The notes under the pieces: generated by a model | Database searches by the model: none | The model's input: the letters and a program-made list of their open reading frames with translations, nothing else | What the model was told of the DNA's origin: nothing | Origin: Luzula sylvatica | Taxonomy: Eukaryota > Streptophyta > Magnoliopsida > Poales > Juncaceae | Assembly: GCA_946800325.1 (NCBI GenBank) | Contig: OX326957.1 | Coordinates: 22,011,007-22,075,006, forward strand | Reading direction: 5' to 3' | Length of the DNA: 64,000 nucleotides | Part shown: piece after piece, positions 45,391 to 58,136 of the stretch | How the letters are laid out: every line of letters begins with the position of its first letter | Numbering within the stretch: the first letter of the stretch is position 1 | Made by a program: the position numbers and the translations under genes

Positions 45391-45457
45391 TTGCAAAATA
45401 TTTTCTCTAATTTTTGCAAAATATTTTCTCTAATTTTTGCAAAATATTTTCTCTAAT
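45391..45457 (+). repeat. 23-bp unit repeated three times at the LINE 5' junction
   Basis: GCAAAATATTTTCTCTAATTT-type units start at 45393, 45416 and 45439, immediately before the LINE. TTTTTGCAAA also follows the LINE A-run at 48357, so one unit probably contains the target duplication. Confidence 0.75.
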
Positions 45458-47576
45458 CCACCTCAAAAGGGGATTAAGGCAAGGAGATCCTACATCTACA
45501 CATTTATTTTTATTAATTATGGATGTCTTGGCTAAATTACTTGAATCCTTAAGTGAACAATTATTTATTATTAAACCGATAAATAATATAGTTACAAGTT
45601 TATTTTATGCAGATGATGCTTTATTATTCATTAAACCTAACTTAAATAATGTTAAGAGATTAAAATTTATATTAGAGCTATTTGGCCAAGAATCGGGTTT
45701 AAAAATGAATTACTTAAAATCAGAAGTTATTGGTCTAAATACTAACATAGATTTATTACAAAATATTTCATCAGAACTTAATTGTCCCATTGGTGCCCTT
45801 CCTATAACTTATTTAGGGTTACCATTACATTATAAAAAACCTTCAAGAAATGATTATTTAATATTAATTGATAAAATAACAAATAAATTAAATGGCTGGA
45901 AGGGTAGTATGTTAAGTAGAAGTGGCAGATTAATTTTAATGAACTCTGTCTTAACATCAATTCCTATTTATTATTTTAATGTTTTTAAATTTCCCAAATG
46001 GGTCCTACATGAAATTGATAAAATTAGAAAAATATTTTTTTGGAAGGGAAATAATTTAAGTGGATATAATTTAGTTGACTGGAATGTTGTATGTCAATCA
46101 AAAAAAAAAGGAGGGTTAGGAGTTTTGAATATTGAAATATTTAATAAAGTTTTATTAACTAAATGGCTTTGGCTCTACTATAATTCTCAAGGAAAATTAG
46201 ATTGGTTTAATCTTGTTGAAAATCCATTAAATATTGAACCAGATCAGAATAATTATAAAAAGAATTCCTATTTTTGGAATGATGTTATTAAAAATATTGA
46301 TTTTTTTAATCAAAGCTTAAATATAATTATAGGAAATGGAAATAGTATAAATTTCTGGAAATCAAAATGGTGTGAACAACCACTAATATATCAATACTCA
46401 GAACTATATTCTTTTTCAGAAAATAGAAATGGAACACTACAATATTTCCTAAGTAAAATGCAGGCAAATAATTTTTATACAAGTTTGGGTATAAATGTAC
46501 CTTTATCTAATGTGGCTCAAACTCAATTCATTCAATTAGAGCAAATTTGTAGTACTTTGGTTCTTAATCCTGCTCAGCGAGATTTATTTCAGTGGTCTTG
46601 GAATGGAAATAAGGAGTTTTCCTGCAAAAGTGCATATAATATATTAGCAAATGGAGTATATATTAAAGCTAAATATTATTCAATTTGGAAAATTAAAGTT
46701 GAATTAAAAATTAAGATATTTTTATGGTTATTGTATAGGAATAAAATCCTTACCATTGATAATCTAAAGCAAAAAGGTTGGTCTTTAATTAATAGATGTG
46801 TCCTTTGTTTAAAAGCTGAAGAAAATGTCAAACATTTAACATGTCAGTGTAGTTATACAATTCAAATTTTAGAGAAATTACATGGATTACTTGGCATTAA
46901 TATAAATATTCAAATAAAACCTTTAAAATTATTACTTGATAAAACTAAATCAAAAAATTATAAAATTCTTATTTCTATTTGCTTATATTATATCTGGCTA
47001 GAGAGATGTAAGAGAACATTTACAAATAATTCATCTACTGACTGGCAATTAATTGATCTAATTATATATGAATATAAATTAAATTTGTTAGTCTTAAATT
47101 CAGGGAATTATACTTATGTTTATAATGAAATTGAAAATTATGCTCATAGAAGAAATAGTGATAGTTCAAATTTCAGTTCTGATTCTATAAATTCTGATAC
47201 TAGTTCAACTAATTCTTCAATTGAATGTTCATACTACACTAATCAATTTTCTATTTCAGATTCTTTAATACATAATGGACAACAAGAGATGCAACAGGAA
47301 ATTGAAGATGGAGAGCAAGGGATGCCACAGCAAGAAGAACAAACTGAGAATATTTGGTGGTTTAATTCAGAATTAAATGAAACAGAAATGGATGAAATTC
47401 AACTAAATCCAGAAAGGGAAGGGTTTTCAAACTTGCATATTTTTGTGCAGAGTTTAGAAGATTTAATCGATGAAGAAAGACCTCAACTTTCGTCTGATGA
47501 GTTCACAGAATCAATCGACAGAGAATTTTCAATGGATGACCTTGGGTTTATTATAAATCCAGATTCAATTGATTGA
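45458..47576 (+). pseudogene. LINE ORF2 fragment: RT thumb side and C-terminal region, about 705 aa open
   Basis: The open frame enters at the junction with RGLRQGDP (RT block 4), then has VTSLFYADDALLF with the catalytic YADD, LGLPLHYKKPSRNDYL, the zf-RVT region ending RCVLCLKAEENVKHL and the YYIWLERCKRTF motif. A serine- and glutamate-rich tail of about 130 residues follows (SSNFSSDSINSDTSS; QQEMQQEIEDGEQG). There is no stop or frameshift across 2.1 kb, so the insertion is recent. It cannot move by itself because the N-terminal half is absent. Codon use is extremely A/T-rich compared with the host genes. Confidence 0.9.
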
Positions 47577-48356
47577 TTTCGGAGGAAATTTAGAGAAAAA
47601 GTGATTAGTAGATTGTGGAGGATCAAGAGAGGCTTCAGAAGGACCACATGGCGAGGGTTTAAGCTCATAAAGCTCAGTGCTTTAAGAAGAACCTCGCACA
47701 TATAGAAACATAATACTCAGTTTAAACATGTGCGAAGTTCTTCAAAAAGGTCAAAGCTTGAATAGAGCTGTTGACTCAAAGAAAGATGAGTTTTGAGTGA
47801 GTAGAGGTGGTCCGAATTGGAATGAGAAGATGGATGCAGATAATAGGGGTTTAAATAAGCGAGAAGCTGACCTGATCTAGTACACGGGAAGCTTGGCATC
47901 TAATGTCACAGGAGCTCTCTAGCTCAGAAGGAGTTAATAGGAGTAATTGGGAGCGACAATGGTGAAGAGTACCGAGAAGGCAGTCAGAATGATCCATTGG
48001 CGAGAGAAACGGTGATGAAGGATTAAGATCCGGGAACTAGGAAACTCAAATAACTGGGAAATGAAGAATTGCTAAAGCCGGGATTAAGGTTCCAGATTAT
48101 AGTTCCTCAAATAACTGGGAAATGAAAAATTGCTAAATCCGGGATTAAGGATCTAGATTACAGAACTGTTTTGCCTATTTTGTTTTAGGCTAGTTAATTA
48201 ATGTTGTTTTTGGTCTTAGACATGTAACTTAGGAAGGAGGTATTAAGGAGTAGTAATTTTTAGCTAGTGTAGGGCTAATACCTTCTATAGTTGCTTGTTT
48301 ATGTAATCTTTTCAACATTAATTAATAAAATAAAATTTTTCTCAAAAAAAAAAAAA
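45458..48356 (+). mobile_element. 5'-truncated LINE nested in the Harbinger element, 2.9 kb
   Basis: It begins inside the reverse-transcriptase domain and ends with an A-run (48343-48356), followed by TTTTTTTGCAAA that matches the sequence before the 5' end. It lacks the endonuclease and the first half of the RT domain. The 3' UTR is about 770 bp (47577-48342) and contains a tandem pair of about 73 bp with CTCAAATAACTGGGAAATGAA. Confidence 0.88.
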
Positions 48357-48835
48357 TTTTTTTGCAAAGTCTTGTGCATACTTTTCGATAATTGGGTTTT
48401 TTTTGCTTTGCTGTACATAAATTGGGACACCAAATTATTATGTTGAATTTAAGTCCTAATTGGACAAACAAAATGGTTGTATTTAAGCCCCAATTGGACA
48501 AACACCAAATTATTATGTTAAATTTAAGCCCTAATCCTTGATTATGTGTAATTATGTCTCATTTTATTGTGTCTCGTTGCAGTACTGATATAATATTTCG
48601 ACCAAGTATTGATATTGTGTACTTTTGTCTCAGTTAAGTTGTTTTGTGACTTACGGTGACTTTACTCAATCAAGGATTAATTGATATTATGTTTCAAGTC
48701 TCATGCTTCTCTTCAATTATTTTTATACTTACTGTCACTTTATCTCAGCTAGTATTGATATTATGTTTTATATTTATATATGTTTTAAAATTTTATTCAT
48801 TTGTAGATCGTTATTGAATGGAGAATCATACTCAA

Positions 48836-49912
48836 GATGAACACGTTGCGGTAATAATTACTCTTATTTCTTGGATTATTCGTCAACGAAAATAAAGAAT
48901 TACGAGAGCTTTGTCACCAACTAGGATTTCCGAGCGAAACTGATACTTACAGAGAATCATCTACGAATCTGATATTGCCTGCGTGGACATGCTTCGTATG
49001 AATAGGCAATTATTCTTTAATTTATGCCAAAAATTTAGAGATAGAAATCTTTTGGAAGATTCCGATCATGTAACCGTAGAAGAACAAGTAGCTATGTTCT
49101 TGCATATAGTGGGTCATAGTGTGCGGAGTAGGGTCATTGGTGTAAATTTTCTCCGCTCGATTGAAACTGTCAGTCGGCGTTTTAAAAATGTATTATATGC
49201 AATCAGTGAGTTGCGAGATGATTATATGAAACCGGCAGGTACCGAGGCATCTGACAAGATAACCTCAAATCCGAGGTTTAATCCATTCCTTACGAATTGT
49301 ATTGGTGCTCTGGACGGGACTCATGTCCCCGTTAGTGTTGCCAATACAGATGCATCGCGTTATCGTGGGCGTAAGCATATCACTACACAAAATGTTCTTG
49401 TCGCGGTTGATTTCGATCTTCAATTTACGTACGTGCTTGCTGGTTGGGAAGGTACTGCTCATGATGCTTTGGTGCTTAATAATGCTATTGAGAGGGACGA
49501 TAGCATTAGCATTCCGGAGGGAAAATATTATTTGGTGGATGTCGGGTATTCTACACAACCAGGATTTATCTCTCCCTTTCGTGGTGTTCGGTATCATTTA
49601 AAAGAATTTTCTAATAATCCCCCAACAACCGATAAATAATTGTTTAACCTTAGGCACTCATCGTTGCGCACAACGATTGAGCGGGCATTTGGTGCATTAA
49701 AAAATCGGTTCAAAATTCTTTCGGGCAAGCCTTTCTTTCCAAGATCCACTCAAGTCGATATCGTGATTGCATGTTGTATACTTCACAACTATATTATTGC
49801 ATCCGAACCCGATGAATTTGTGCCAACGGAAGAGGATGTTGCTTCGATCAATCCCCAAAGACATAATACAAGAGGAGCGAGAAGAGAGGATGCGAGAGAG
49901 GGTTCAAATTAG
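48836..49912 (+). pseudogene. PIF/Harbinger transposase (DDE_Tnp_4) with broken 5' end and one internal stop
   Basis: The N-terminal part (48836-48982) has stops and a shifted match (RIIYESDIACVDMLRM). From 48983 the frame is open: FFNLCQKFRDRNLLEDSDH, VTVEEQVAMFLHIVGHS, then the DDE domain with NCIGALDGTHVPV, ITTQNVLVAVDFDLQFTYV, AGWEGTAHD and KYYLVDVGYSTQPGFISPF. A TAA at 49637-49639, in the position of the usual PTTxKELFNLRHS, interrupts it. The same frame then continues with LFNLRHSSLRTTIERAFGAL, the last catalytic Glu being in TIERAFG, to 49912. It is therefore a lightly damaged transposase. Confidence 0.9.
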
Positions 49913-50383
49913 AGAGCAAATCATGAGAGATATGTGGGTAAATCGTGTCATTTAGAAGATCTTTCAAAAAATTATGTTTATTTCTTCCTTTTTAAATTAA
50001 TATTTTGTATTTCCATGTATGACATTTGAAAATTTTATTATATTTTGTTTGTACCTCTGATATGGTACAAGTTGTTTGTATATCTGAAATTTTGTTATAT
50101 TTTGTTTGCTTTAAATTAAATTTATACAAACATGTTATTTATTTTAGAATATAAAAACGTATAATTTACTAATTATATCAAAATTAGTAAATTCCAACTT
50201 TGTTCAAAATTCCAACTTTGTACCTCTGATATGAACACAACATAACATATAATGATTTTAACATACATAACTACTTCTATCTATTTTCATTATTATTATA
50301 TCAAAATTCCAATTTTGTTCAACAACCAAACAAAGAATTGAATTTTCCAGCATTTTGTTATTTAGCCATCCAAACAAACTGTA

Positions 50384-50799
50384 TAATTATTAATTCCAGA
50401 AATTTTTTTCCCTCCACCTTAACGGAGTTGTGCATATTGGTTTTTTATTATAGTTGTGTATCCATGGCCAATATAGTTTTGTCTTTTCGTCAAGTTTTGT
50501 ATGTACCGAGTCTATCATGATGTATAAATCTATATATATCATATAATGATATTGTTGTAAATCAATCGATATGATCCAAATACACATCAAAAGACAGACT
50601 AATTCAAACTTAGAACAATCTCTTGATCAACTTATGATCTTTCCCAAGAAATCACGTTTGCACGAATGAAAATGACTGGTACGACATTGATTGAGAATGA
50701 AAGAAAAACATACTTCACAATTATTATTATTTTGATTGAAAAAGAAGTTTTTTTGCACCGTCAATTTGGATCTAGTTTGATCGTGGATTTGTAGCATGT
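50384..50799. other. Spacer
   Basis: No gene or recognised repeat. Confidence 0.5.
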
Positions 50800-50804
50800 C
50801 CATG

Positions 50805-50853
<49 letters not shown>

Positions 50854-51215
50854 AAAAGGGAGGGCGCTTCATAGATCTTTATCCAGATTTCGTTCCAAAA
50901 CAAAGACAATAATTATTAGATGGAAGAGTTAGATGGATGTTAAGTGAATTAAATCTATCATATCTCATGATCAAATCCAACAATAATTATTAGATGGAAG
51001 AGTTAAATGGAGGTTAAGTGAATTAAATCTATCATATCTCATGATCAAATCCAACAATAATTATTAGATGGAAGAGTTAAATGGAGGTTAAGTGAATTAA
51101 ATCTATCATATCTCATGATCAAATCCAACGGTTAGAGTGGTATGCGGACATGATTCTGTCCGATGGGCACCGAACAAACTCCGCTCCCTTTAGCTCACTA
51201 ATCAGATCTGTCCAC
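50800..51215 (+). repeat. Dispersed repeat (family G), uninterrupted copy with an internal 3 x 74-bp array
   Basis: It starts with a GA microsatellite (about 50801-50850). A 74-bp segment starting CAATAATTATTAGATGG then occurs at 50907, 50981 and 51055; the last two are near-identical. It continues through CGGACATGATTCTGTCCG to CTCCGCTCCCTTTAGCTCA. The match to the minus-strand copy near 42.5-44.6 kb covers the whole unit. Confidence 0.8.
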
Positions 51216-52060
51216 TTATTTTTTCCAATATTAGTTTTGCGCGTTTTTCTAGACTTTTTCGTGTTTTTAGTTCTCCATATTTTCACTTTCTTTCTTTTTT
51301 TCAGATCAGTCCATTTTTTTAATTTATGATTTCAGAATATTGTCCTTAATTTTAGGTTTAAACACCTTAATTGATTCTTGTACCCATTATTTCAGTTGAA
51401 TATTGGGATTTTATTTTCATGATTTTGCTTCTTGCATGTATTATTATTATATAAGGTGTTTGTTAAAATTTTCATAAACGTAGAAGATCTCGATTATTCA
51501 ATCTCAAGAGTTAATTCTTGAAAATTGTAAAATTAGTGAAAAAGTTTAGAAGGTTGTAATTAGATAAAGTCTAGAGTTTGGATAATTGGATCACATCTTG
51601 AGATTTTCTTAATTTTTCATATTCAATTGTAAATCATCCCAAATCACAGTTTTTTATTTTATTTTTGGTATACTTGTGCAGGAAATTTTCTGCCACATTT
51701 AACTATATAAGGAACGAAAATATTCAAAATATTCGATTCGACATTCCATATTATTTGTTACCAAAAATATTCAATGCCTAAAATATTTACATTCAATGTT
51801 AACTATTTAAGACCATAACATTAATAATATTTGACATCCATATGAACCATATTTAAATTCAATATATAATTTCTATTATTTTAGATTCAATGTTTTCTAT
51901 ATTTAACACCAAAAGATTAACAATATTTAACATGAACATGAACAGATTCAACATTTTCATCATATTTGACCCCTAAAAAGTAGCCATATATATAGCAATT
52001 AACATCTATATTAACCATATATTTTAGACTTAACACCAAATGTGTAGACTTAACAGTAAA
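51216..52060. other. AT-rich spacer
   Basis: No gene. Phrases such as TTCAATGTT, AACATTT and ATTTAACA recur at 51720-52040, suggesting a decayed simple repeat. Confidence 0.45.
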
Positions 52061-52090
52061 CTAGATGGCACCCTCGTTCCGCTTCGGTGT
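52061..52090 (-). mobile_element. Possible Helitron 3' end
   Basis: On the minus strand CACCGAAGCGGAACGAGG is followed by GTGCCAT and CTAG, then T. The layout is that of Helitron 3' ends but the stem is weak. The 5' end was not found; the sequence from 52091 to 52405 is AT-rich without genes. Confidence 0.35.
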
Positions 52091-52564
52091 AAATTCTGAT
52101 AAATTTGAAAACATATAATAATTTTGAATTTCTTGCATCTAAGCAAATTATTAATATTTCGAAGCTTGACTTCGGTGGGAATTCTTAGATGTTCATCATT
52201 TTGTCTATTAAAATACGAAGTAACAAAATCGTCTTCATGACTATGTTCTAACATGATTATATGTTATCATAATAACATGACTATTTTGATTTTGCACCAT
52301 ACAAAATCATGTTTACAAAATATTAATTAAATCTAAACATATTATATTGTATTACGTGAACAACAACAGGGTACATATTAAAAAAAATTATATATGGCCA
52401 TAAAAGAATAATCGAATTTTTTTTTTTTTTTTTTGTGCATAAAAACTCGTAGGTAAATATTTACAAAGTGTCACCATTACAAATAATAAACTTAGGACTC
52501 AACTAGTGACATACTAAAAACGGATCCTCAATAAGGAGGTCCTTAACAATAGGCACTTAAAACC

Positions 52565-55500
52565 CTATTCCGAAATACTTTGACCTAACCGAGCTTTCCG
52601 AGCGAGATTATCCGGCTCCTTGTTTAAGTCCCTCGATATTAGGTAAAAACTCCAACCCGAGTATAATTTTGCCAACGCACGGCAATCTTGAAACTCGTAA
52701 TATACCCGCCAATCTACGTCGAGAGAAGCGTTTGCCATGGCATTGATAAGGATCTTATTATCCGAAAAGATTGCGCAAGAGGAAATACCGAGAGCGTGAA
52801 GCTTTTGTAAGGCGTATAGGCATGCAAAGACCTCGGCTTGAAGTGGCGATTGAGCTCGGATCGGTTTTCCCTCACAATAGATGCGAACACCGTCCTTTGC
52901 TACTAGAAAACCACTCCCCGCACTAGATGGTGTCCAAGATCCGTCGAAGTGGCACGTGAAATCTTTGTTTCCGCGATAACCGGCATCCCAATCGGCAATT
53001 TGGACATCCCGATATGGATTCGACCATTTTGTAATCGAGAGCGCCAAGTCATTTATTTCACTCGGTTTGTATTTTTTATTAGCGAAAACCCATTCACAAC
53101 GACATTTCCAAATTGCCCAAAGCGTGTTAGCAAAGACACAAAATTGTCTTTCATCAAGGTGCTTGGTGAAATAACGAAGAATATCTTGGAAATCACCATG
53201 AAGATTCTCCGTTTTGATCCCAAGAGGAGAGGTAAACCATACAATTTGCGATAATGGACAAAAGAAGGTTAAGTGTAAAATATCCTCGTCACCCCAAGAA
53301 CATCTCGGACAAAGCGGGGAGAGGTGAGGTAATCGGCGATGTAGTTTGGTGTTAGTTGGCAAGGCGTTTTGGCACGCACGCTAAAGGAAAGTCGATACTC
53401 GTGGCGTTAAAACGTTATTTCTCCAAATCGCCTCCCACAACTCCTTGGACCATCGTACCACTATTCCTCGAGTCCTTGCCACTAAAATTAGGTACGCTTA
53501 TTTGCATGAGAAATTTCCATTTAGCGCCCCTTTCCAAATAAGCCGGTCCGGGTTCCGGAGCGACGAATTGGAGAGTATTGTATCGGATATAATTTGCATT
53601 CACTACAACACATCTGTTATTTTGGGATGGGCCGTCCCAAAATAACTGTCCCAAACTAGGACAGGCCGTCAGAAAACACAGATACTGTCCCTAAATTTCA
53701 TAACGGGCCGTCCTAATTTGAATTTTGCCGTCCCTATATTTTATAACGGACCGTCCCTATTTATTTAACCGTCCCTAAATTTTGTCACGGGCCGTCCTAA
53801 ACTGATTTTGGCCGTCCCGAAATTTTATAACGGGCCGTCCCTATTATTTTAGCCGTCCCTAAAATTTGTAACGGGCCGTCCTAAAAAGATTTTCACCGTC
53901 CTAAAAGGATTTGTAACGGGCCGTCCCTATTAAATGACCGTCCCTAAACCTGCTAAACCTGCTACACGCTCCCCAATCCTGTCCTATCTCTGCAACATGT
54001 TCCCACTTTATCACTTTGTAACGGGCCGTCCCTATTAAATTACCGTCCCTAAACCTATTTTATAACGGGCCGTCCCAAATTTGGTCCCGTTTGAAACCCC
54101 AAATGTTTCGTTTCCCCCCATTTCTTCTTACTCTTTCACTTCTGTTCTCTCTCTCTCTCGTAAACAGCTCCCTCGCTCTCTCTCTCTCTCTCTCTCATTT
54201 GTAAGCTCCCACTCTCTCTCTCTCTCTCTCTCATTTGTAAACAGCTCCCACTCTCTCTCGGCCTCATTTTGAGCTCTTATTCTGGCCTACAGATATCACC
54301 TGAAGAACACCCACTCTCTCGGCTCTCACTCTCAACAATGGGATAGTTATCTTTTGCATGCATGGAAGGTAATTTCTTTGTTTGATATATTGTGGACTGT
54401 TTTTAAGGTTTGTTTAGTTCATTTGAACATTGTTGTATATTTGTTGTACAAATATTTTTTGATGAATCTGGTTTAACTTTTTTTGTTGCTGATTTTTCGT
54501 ATAGTAATATTATTGTTCCCCAAAGTTTGAACAGATTTTTTGTATAACAACATTTTTTGTACACATATTTTCAACAGATTTTTTGCCAAAGTTTAAACAT
54601 GAAGTTTATCATATTATAGTCAGGGTTTTTGTAAGAAATTTTTTTTAGTTATTTGACAGATTTTTGAAAGGTCTACGCAAGTTGTTTTTAGGTAAGAAAA
54701 TTTTACTGCTGTTCTAACTGATTTTTTAGGGTGTTTTTCACTTATTATTTTAAGGTGTTTTTTAGACAATTTATTTATTTTTTTTCGGTTTTTTGAAAAG
54801 ATTTCTAAAATATTAAAACAAAAGTTTGTATTTTTGGGTATTTTTAGAAAGTCTGTACAATGTGTAAAAAATATTTTAACTCGTATAATTTTTTGAGATA
54901 TTATTTAATATAATTTTTGAATTTTAGAATTAATTGTGTAACAGATTTAAAGTGTGGTAACAAATTTTTTAAGAATGAAAACAAAATTGTAAGGAATTTG
55001 CAAGCTAACAGATTTTTTTACATAATTCAGACAGAATTTAAAAAAAAAAAATAGACAAATTTTTAACATTTTTCTGTCTTTTTTAAACCTGGATATTGTT
55101 GTAGGATATTGTATTATATATTTCTGTGTTAATTACCTGTTATTTATTAATTATATTTTTTGAAATTACAGGTTAGTGTGTAAATTTGTGGGAGGAATAA
55201 ACCTGTTGGAGGAAGTTGTATACTTGTCATATTTTGACTGATTTTCCAAAAGTAGGGAATTTGAAAATATTTGGCATATTTCAATAAATTGTAATTTTAA
55301 TAAATTGTAATTTTAATGTTATGTAGGCAAAATAATTATTTTGAGTAAGCAACTTTGGTCGCGCGAACAGTTGAAGCAAGTTGTTGGAGACAACGGATTA
55401 AGGTGTTTGTTTTCAACAGGTAAAATCTATTTCAAATTATAATTTTAGTTGTATGTAATTGTAGAAATAAATTATGTATGATAAAAGATTGTTAGAGATG

Positions 55501-58136
55501 GTGTTATTTTTGTAGTAGTTTTAGAAATAAATGTGTTGAACATGTATGAGAAATAGTGTTATGTAATGTCCTGTATGTGAAATTTGTTTTCAAAAAAATT
55601 AATGTGTTGAACATGATATAATGTATGAATTGCTATTAAAACTTTTATATACATAGTAAATATATTCATAATTTTAAATTAGTTATTTTTATGAATTGTA
55701 AAAATATTAAATAGTATTGGAGAAACATAGTACTATATTTAACAAGAATTGAAAAAAATAAAAACAAATTACATATATTATATATTAGTTATTTATATTA
55801 ATTTTATGTATATTAATTACTATTGGTAAAATATTATGAAACATTATATGAAAATATATTATGTGTAACTATCGTAATTAAATATTTTAATTAATATAAA
55901 ATATTGGTAAAATAGTGGATTATAAATATTAAATATAATATTTTAATTTAGTTTTATTAATAATTAATTAAAAATTATATTTTAATTTAATTATTTAATT
56001 ATATTAGTAATTTAGTTTTTTTAATTTAATTATAATAATTTAATTGTTAATTGTATAGAGTTGTTTCATCAAATATTTTAATTAATATTCGTAAAATATT
56101 GGTAAAATATTTGATTATAAATATTAAATATAATATTTTATTTTAGTTATATTAATAATTAATTAAATATTATATTGTAATTTAATTATATTATTATATA
56201 TAAACAGCAAATTAATAATAATAATATTAAAATATATAATAAATAATATTATTATATATAAACAGCAAATTAATTTGGGACAGGCCGTCCCATCTAATCT
56301 CACCGTCCCAGAAGTCTATTTAGGACGGGCCGTCCCAAAACAGTGACTGGCCGTCCCAAAACATCTCGCCAGTGTACTTTCCCTGCATGGTGTCTTATCA
56401 ACCAGATTTAGGGACCGGCCGTCCAAAATTTAAACCGTCCCAAAAGTCAATTTATGACGGCCCATCCCAGATTGGTACGCCCCTGTTTGGTACGGTTTCT
56501 TTGGGACGGCCCACTGTCCTAAAATGCTTATTGGGACGGTTTGGGGTCTTATTGGGACGGTTTTTCCCTGTCCCAATAAGGCAGATATGTTGTAGTGATT
56601 GCTTTGCTTGGGCCGAGTTTGTCCAATATCAAGGATATATTCCAAGATATATCATCGGTGTTCATAAATTCCGCAACCCGCAACTTGCGCTCGATCTTAT
56701 TCCTCGGCCGATCCATTAACCAATTGGCGTACCATGGTTCTCCAATTGCGGGACATGTTTGTCCATTGCCGATGAGCCAAAATACCATATCGTGAAAGTG
56801 GGGTCGTTGGTTAAGCAAATATTGCAAAAACTTGGTGGTATTGCGCCTTCTTTTTGTATGCCAAATGGTATTCGATGGAAAATATTTGGCTTTAAGGATT
56901 TGTACCCATAATCGTCCTTTATCAGTGAGTATTCTCCAAAGATGTTTTTGTAATAAAGCTTGGTTCACCAATCTTAAGTCTCGAACTCATAACCCTTCCT
57001 CAAACTTTGGTCGCGCAATAGTCTCCCATTTATAAAAAGCTAGAAATCGCCCTTCTTTTTTACCCCACCAAAAACGCCTAATAATTTGAGTTAATTTTTT
57101 AATGGTAGTTTTCGGAAGTAATTCGGTATACATAGTGTAAATTGGGGTTGCGGCGAGCACCGAGTTGAGAAGTACTAGTCTCCCCGCATGTGATAGAGTA
57201 TGAATTTTCCAACCCGCAAGTTTCGATTGAAATTGTGCCACAAGGTTTGAGGAATCTATGGATCCATTTGACCGGATGTGGATACCAAGATATCTCTCAT
57301 TTGGCGCGGCTTTTGTTGCGCCTAAAATGGACAAAGTCTCCTCTTGGGATGCTTCGGATACATTGCGGCTAAACCACACCTTGGACTTGAATGGATTAAG
57401 GCATTGACCGGATACCAACTCAAACGATTTAAATGCCTCTTTAATTCAAGTAACTTCGCGAGGGTTTGCCGCGGCGAAAACGGTCACATCATCCGCATAT
57501 AGCGAATGATTAATTGGGGGGGACGAGTAAGCTATTTTGACGCCATGTATATAATTCGTGAGAGTCGCATAATTCAAGGATCTAGAGAATAAATCGATTC
57601 CAAGAATAAATAAGTACGGCGATAAGGGGCAACCTTGTCGTAATCCTCGACCGGGTTTGAAGAAACCATCGCCTTTGCCATTAACTAGTATTGAGAATTG
57701 GGCACTTCTTATACATGCGTCAATGAGGGATATAAGGTGGGGAGGGAAATTATAATGATTTAAAATCTCTCTTAAATATTCCCAACTCATTCGATCAAAC
57801 GCCTTTGATAAATCCGCTTTAAGTGCGAAAGAGGGAGTCAAAAAATTTGCTTGGCTAAAAGAATGGAGTACCTCTTTGAGAATAATTATATTATCCGAGA
57901 TTAACCGGGACGGAAGAAAGGCATTTTGTTTGTCTACAATCATCATCATAAAAAATGGGCGAATTCGATTAACTATTATTTTGGCGATTATTTTGTATAC
58001 GGTATTTAGGACACTAATTGGGCGATAGTCGGTTACGAATTGTGGGTCTTCAATCTTTGGGATTATTACCATATTCGAGTCTCCTAAACCGGTGGGCATA
58101 ATACTGGTGCGAAAAAAAATGCTTGAATAGTTGTGG
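52565..58136 (-). pseudogene. LINE reverse transcriptase / RNase H pseudogene (interrupted)
   Basis: From 58120 down it encodes MPTGLGDSNMVIIPKI and DYRPISVLNTVYKIIAKI, then ALKADLSKAFDRMSWEYL, GRGLRQGCPLSPYLFILG and HSLYADDVTVF. A frame break near 57430-57446 follows, then LGIHIRSNGS and RRFWWGKKEGRFLAFYKWE, another break near 56985, and VNQALLQKHLWRIL. The CACTA element then intervenes. Beyond it (53597-52565) the frame continues with APEPGPAYLERGAKWKF and ELWEAIWRNNVLTPRVSTFL. A TAG follows where Trp is expected, then CPRCSWGDEDILHLTFFCP and a type I RNase H domain with CHFDGSWTPSSAGSGF and SPLQAEVFACLYALQKL. Several disabling changes make it inactive. Confidence 0.92.
53601..56597. mobile_element. 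Non-autonomous CACTA (En/Spm) element, 3.0 kb, nested in the LINE
   Basis: It starts CACTACAACA and ends TGTTGTAGTG, with a 3-bp duplication ATT on both sides (53598-53600 and 56598-56600). Subterminal regions at 53625-54080 and 56275-56575 carry about 20 copies of GGGCCGTCCC or ACCGTCCCT, the likely transposase-binding repeats. The interior has a CT-rich block with three similar units (54140-54260) and then more than 1.9 kb of AT-rich non-coding sequence (54360-56270). No transposase. Confidence 0.95.

Larger units (their letters stand above)
44882..50383 (+). mobile_element. PIF/Harbinger transposon with a nested LINE
   Basis: The left end GAGGCTGTTTGGGGTGC, after TTA, and the right end, read inward, AGTTTGTTTGGATGGC are Harbinger-like. 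Further inside, both ends share AATTCTTTGTTTG. The element contains a DDE_Tnp_4 transposase (48836-49912). Removing the LINE at 45458-48356 leaves about 2.6 kb. A Myb-like second protein, usual in complete Harbinger elements, was not found. The exact right border and TSD are uncertain by a few bases. Confidence 0.75.
52417..58136 (-). mobile_element. 5'-truncated LINE split by a CACTA element
   Basis: An 11-bp duplication GAATAATCGAA flanks it (52406-52416 and 58137-58147), and the minus-strand 3' end is an A-run (seen as T at 52417-52434). Without the CACTA element (53601-56597) the LINE is about 2.7 kb. It is 5'-truncated just before the RT domain. Confidence 0.9.

Noticed and set aside
54081..54272. 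Serine/leucine-rich frame inside the CACTA element
   Set aside because: Translation of a CT-rich repeat.
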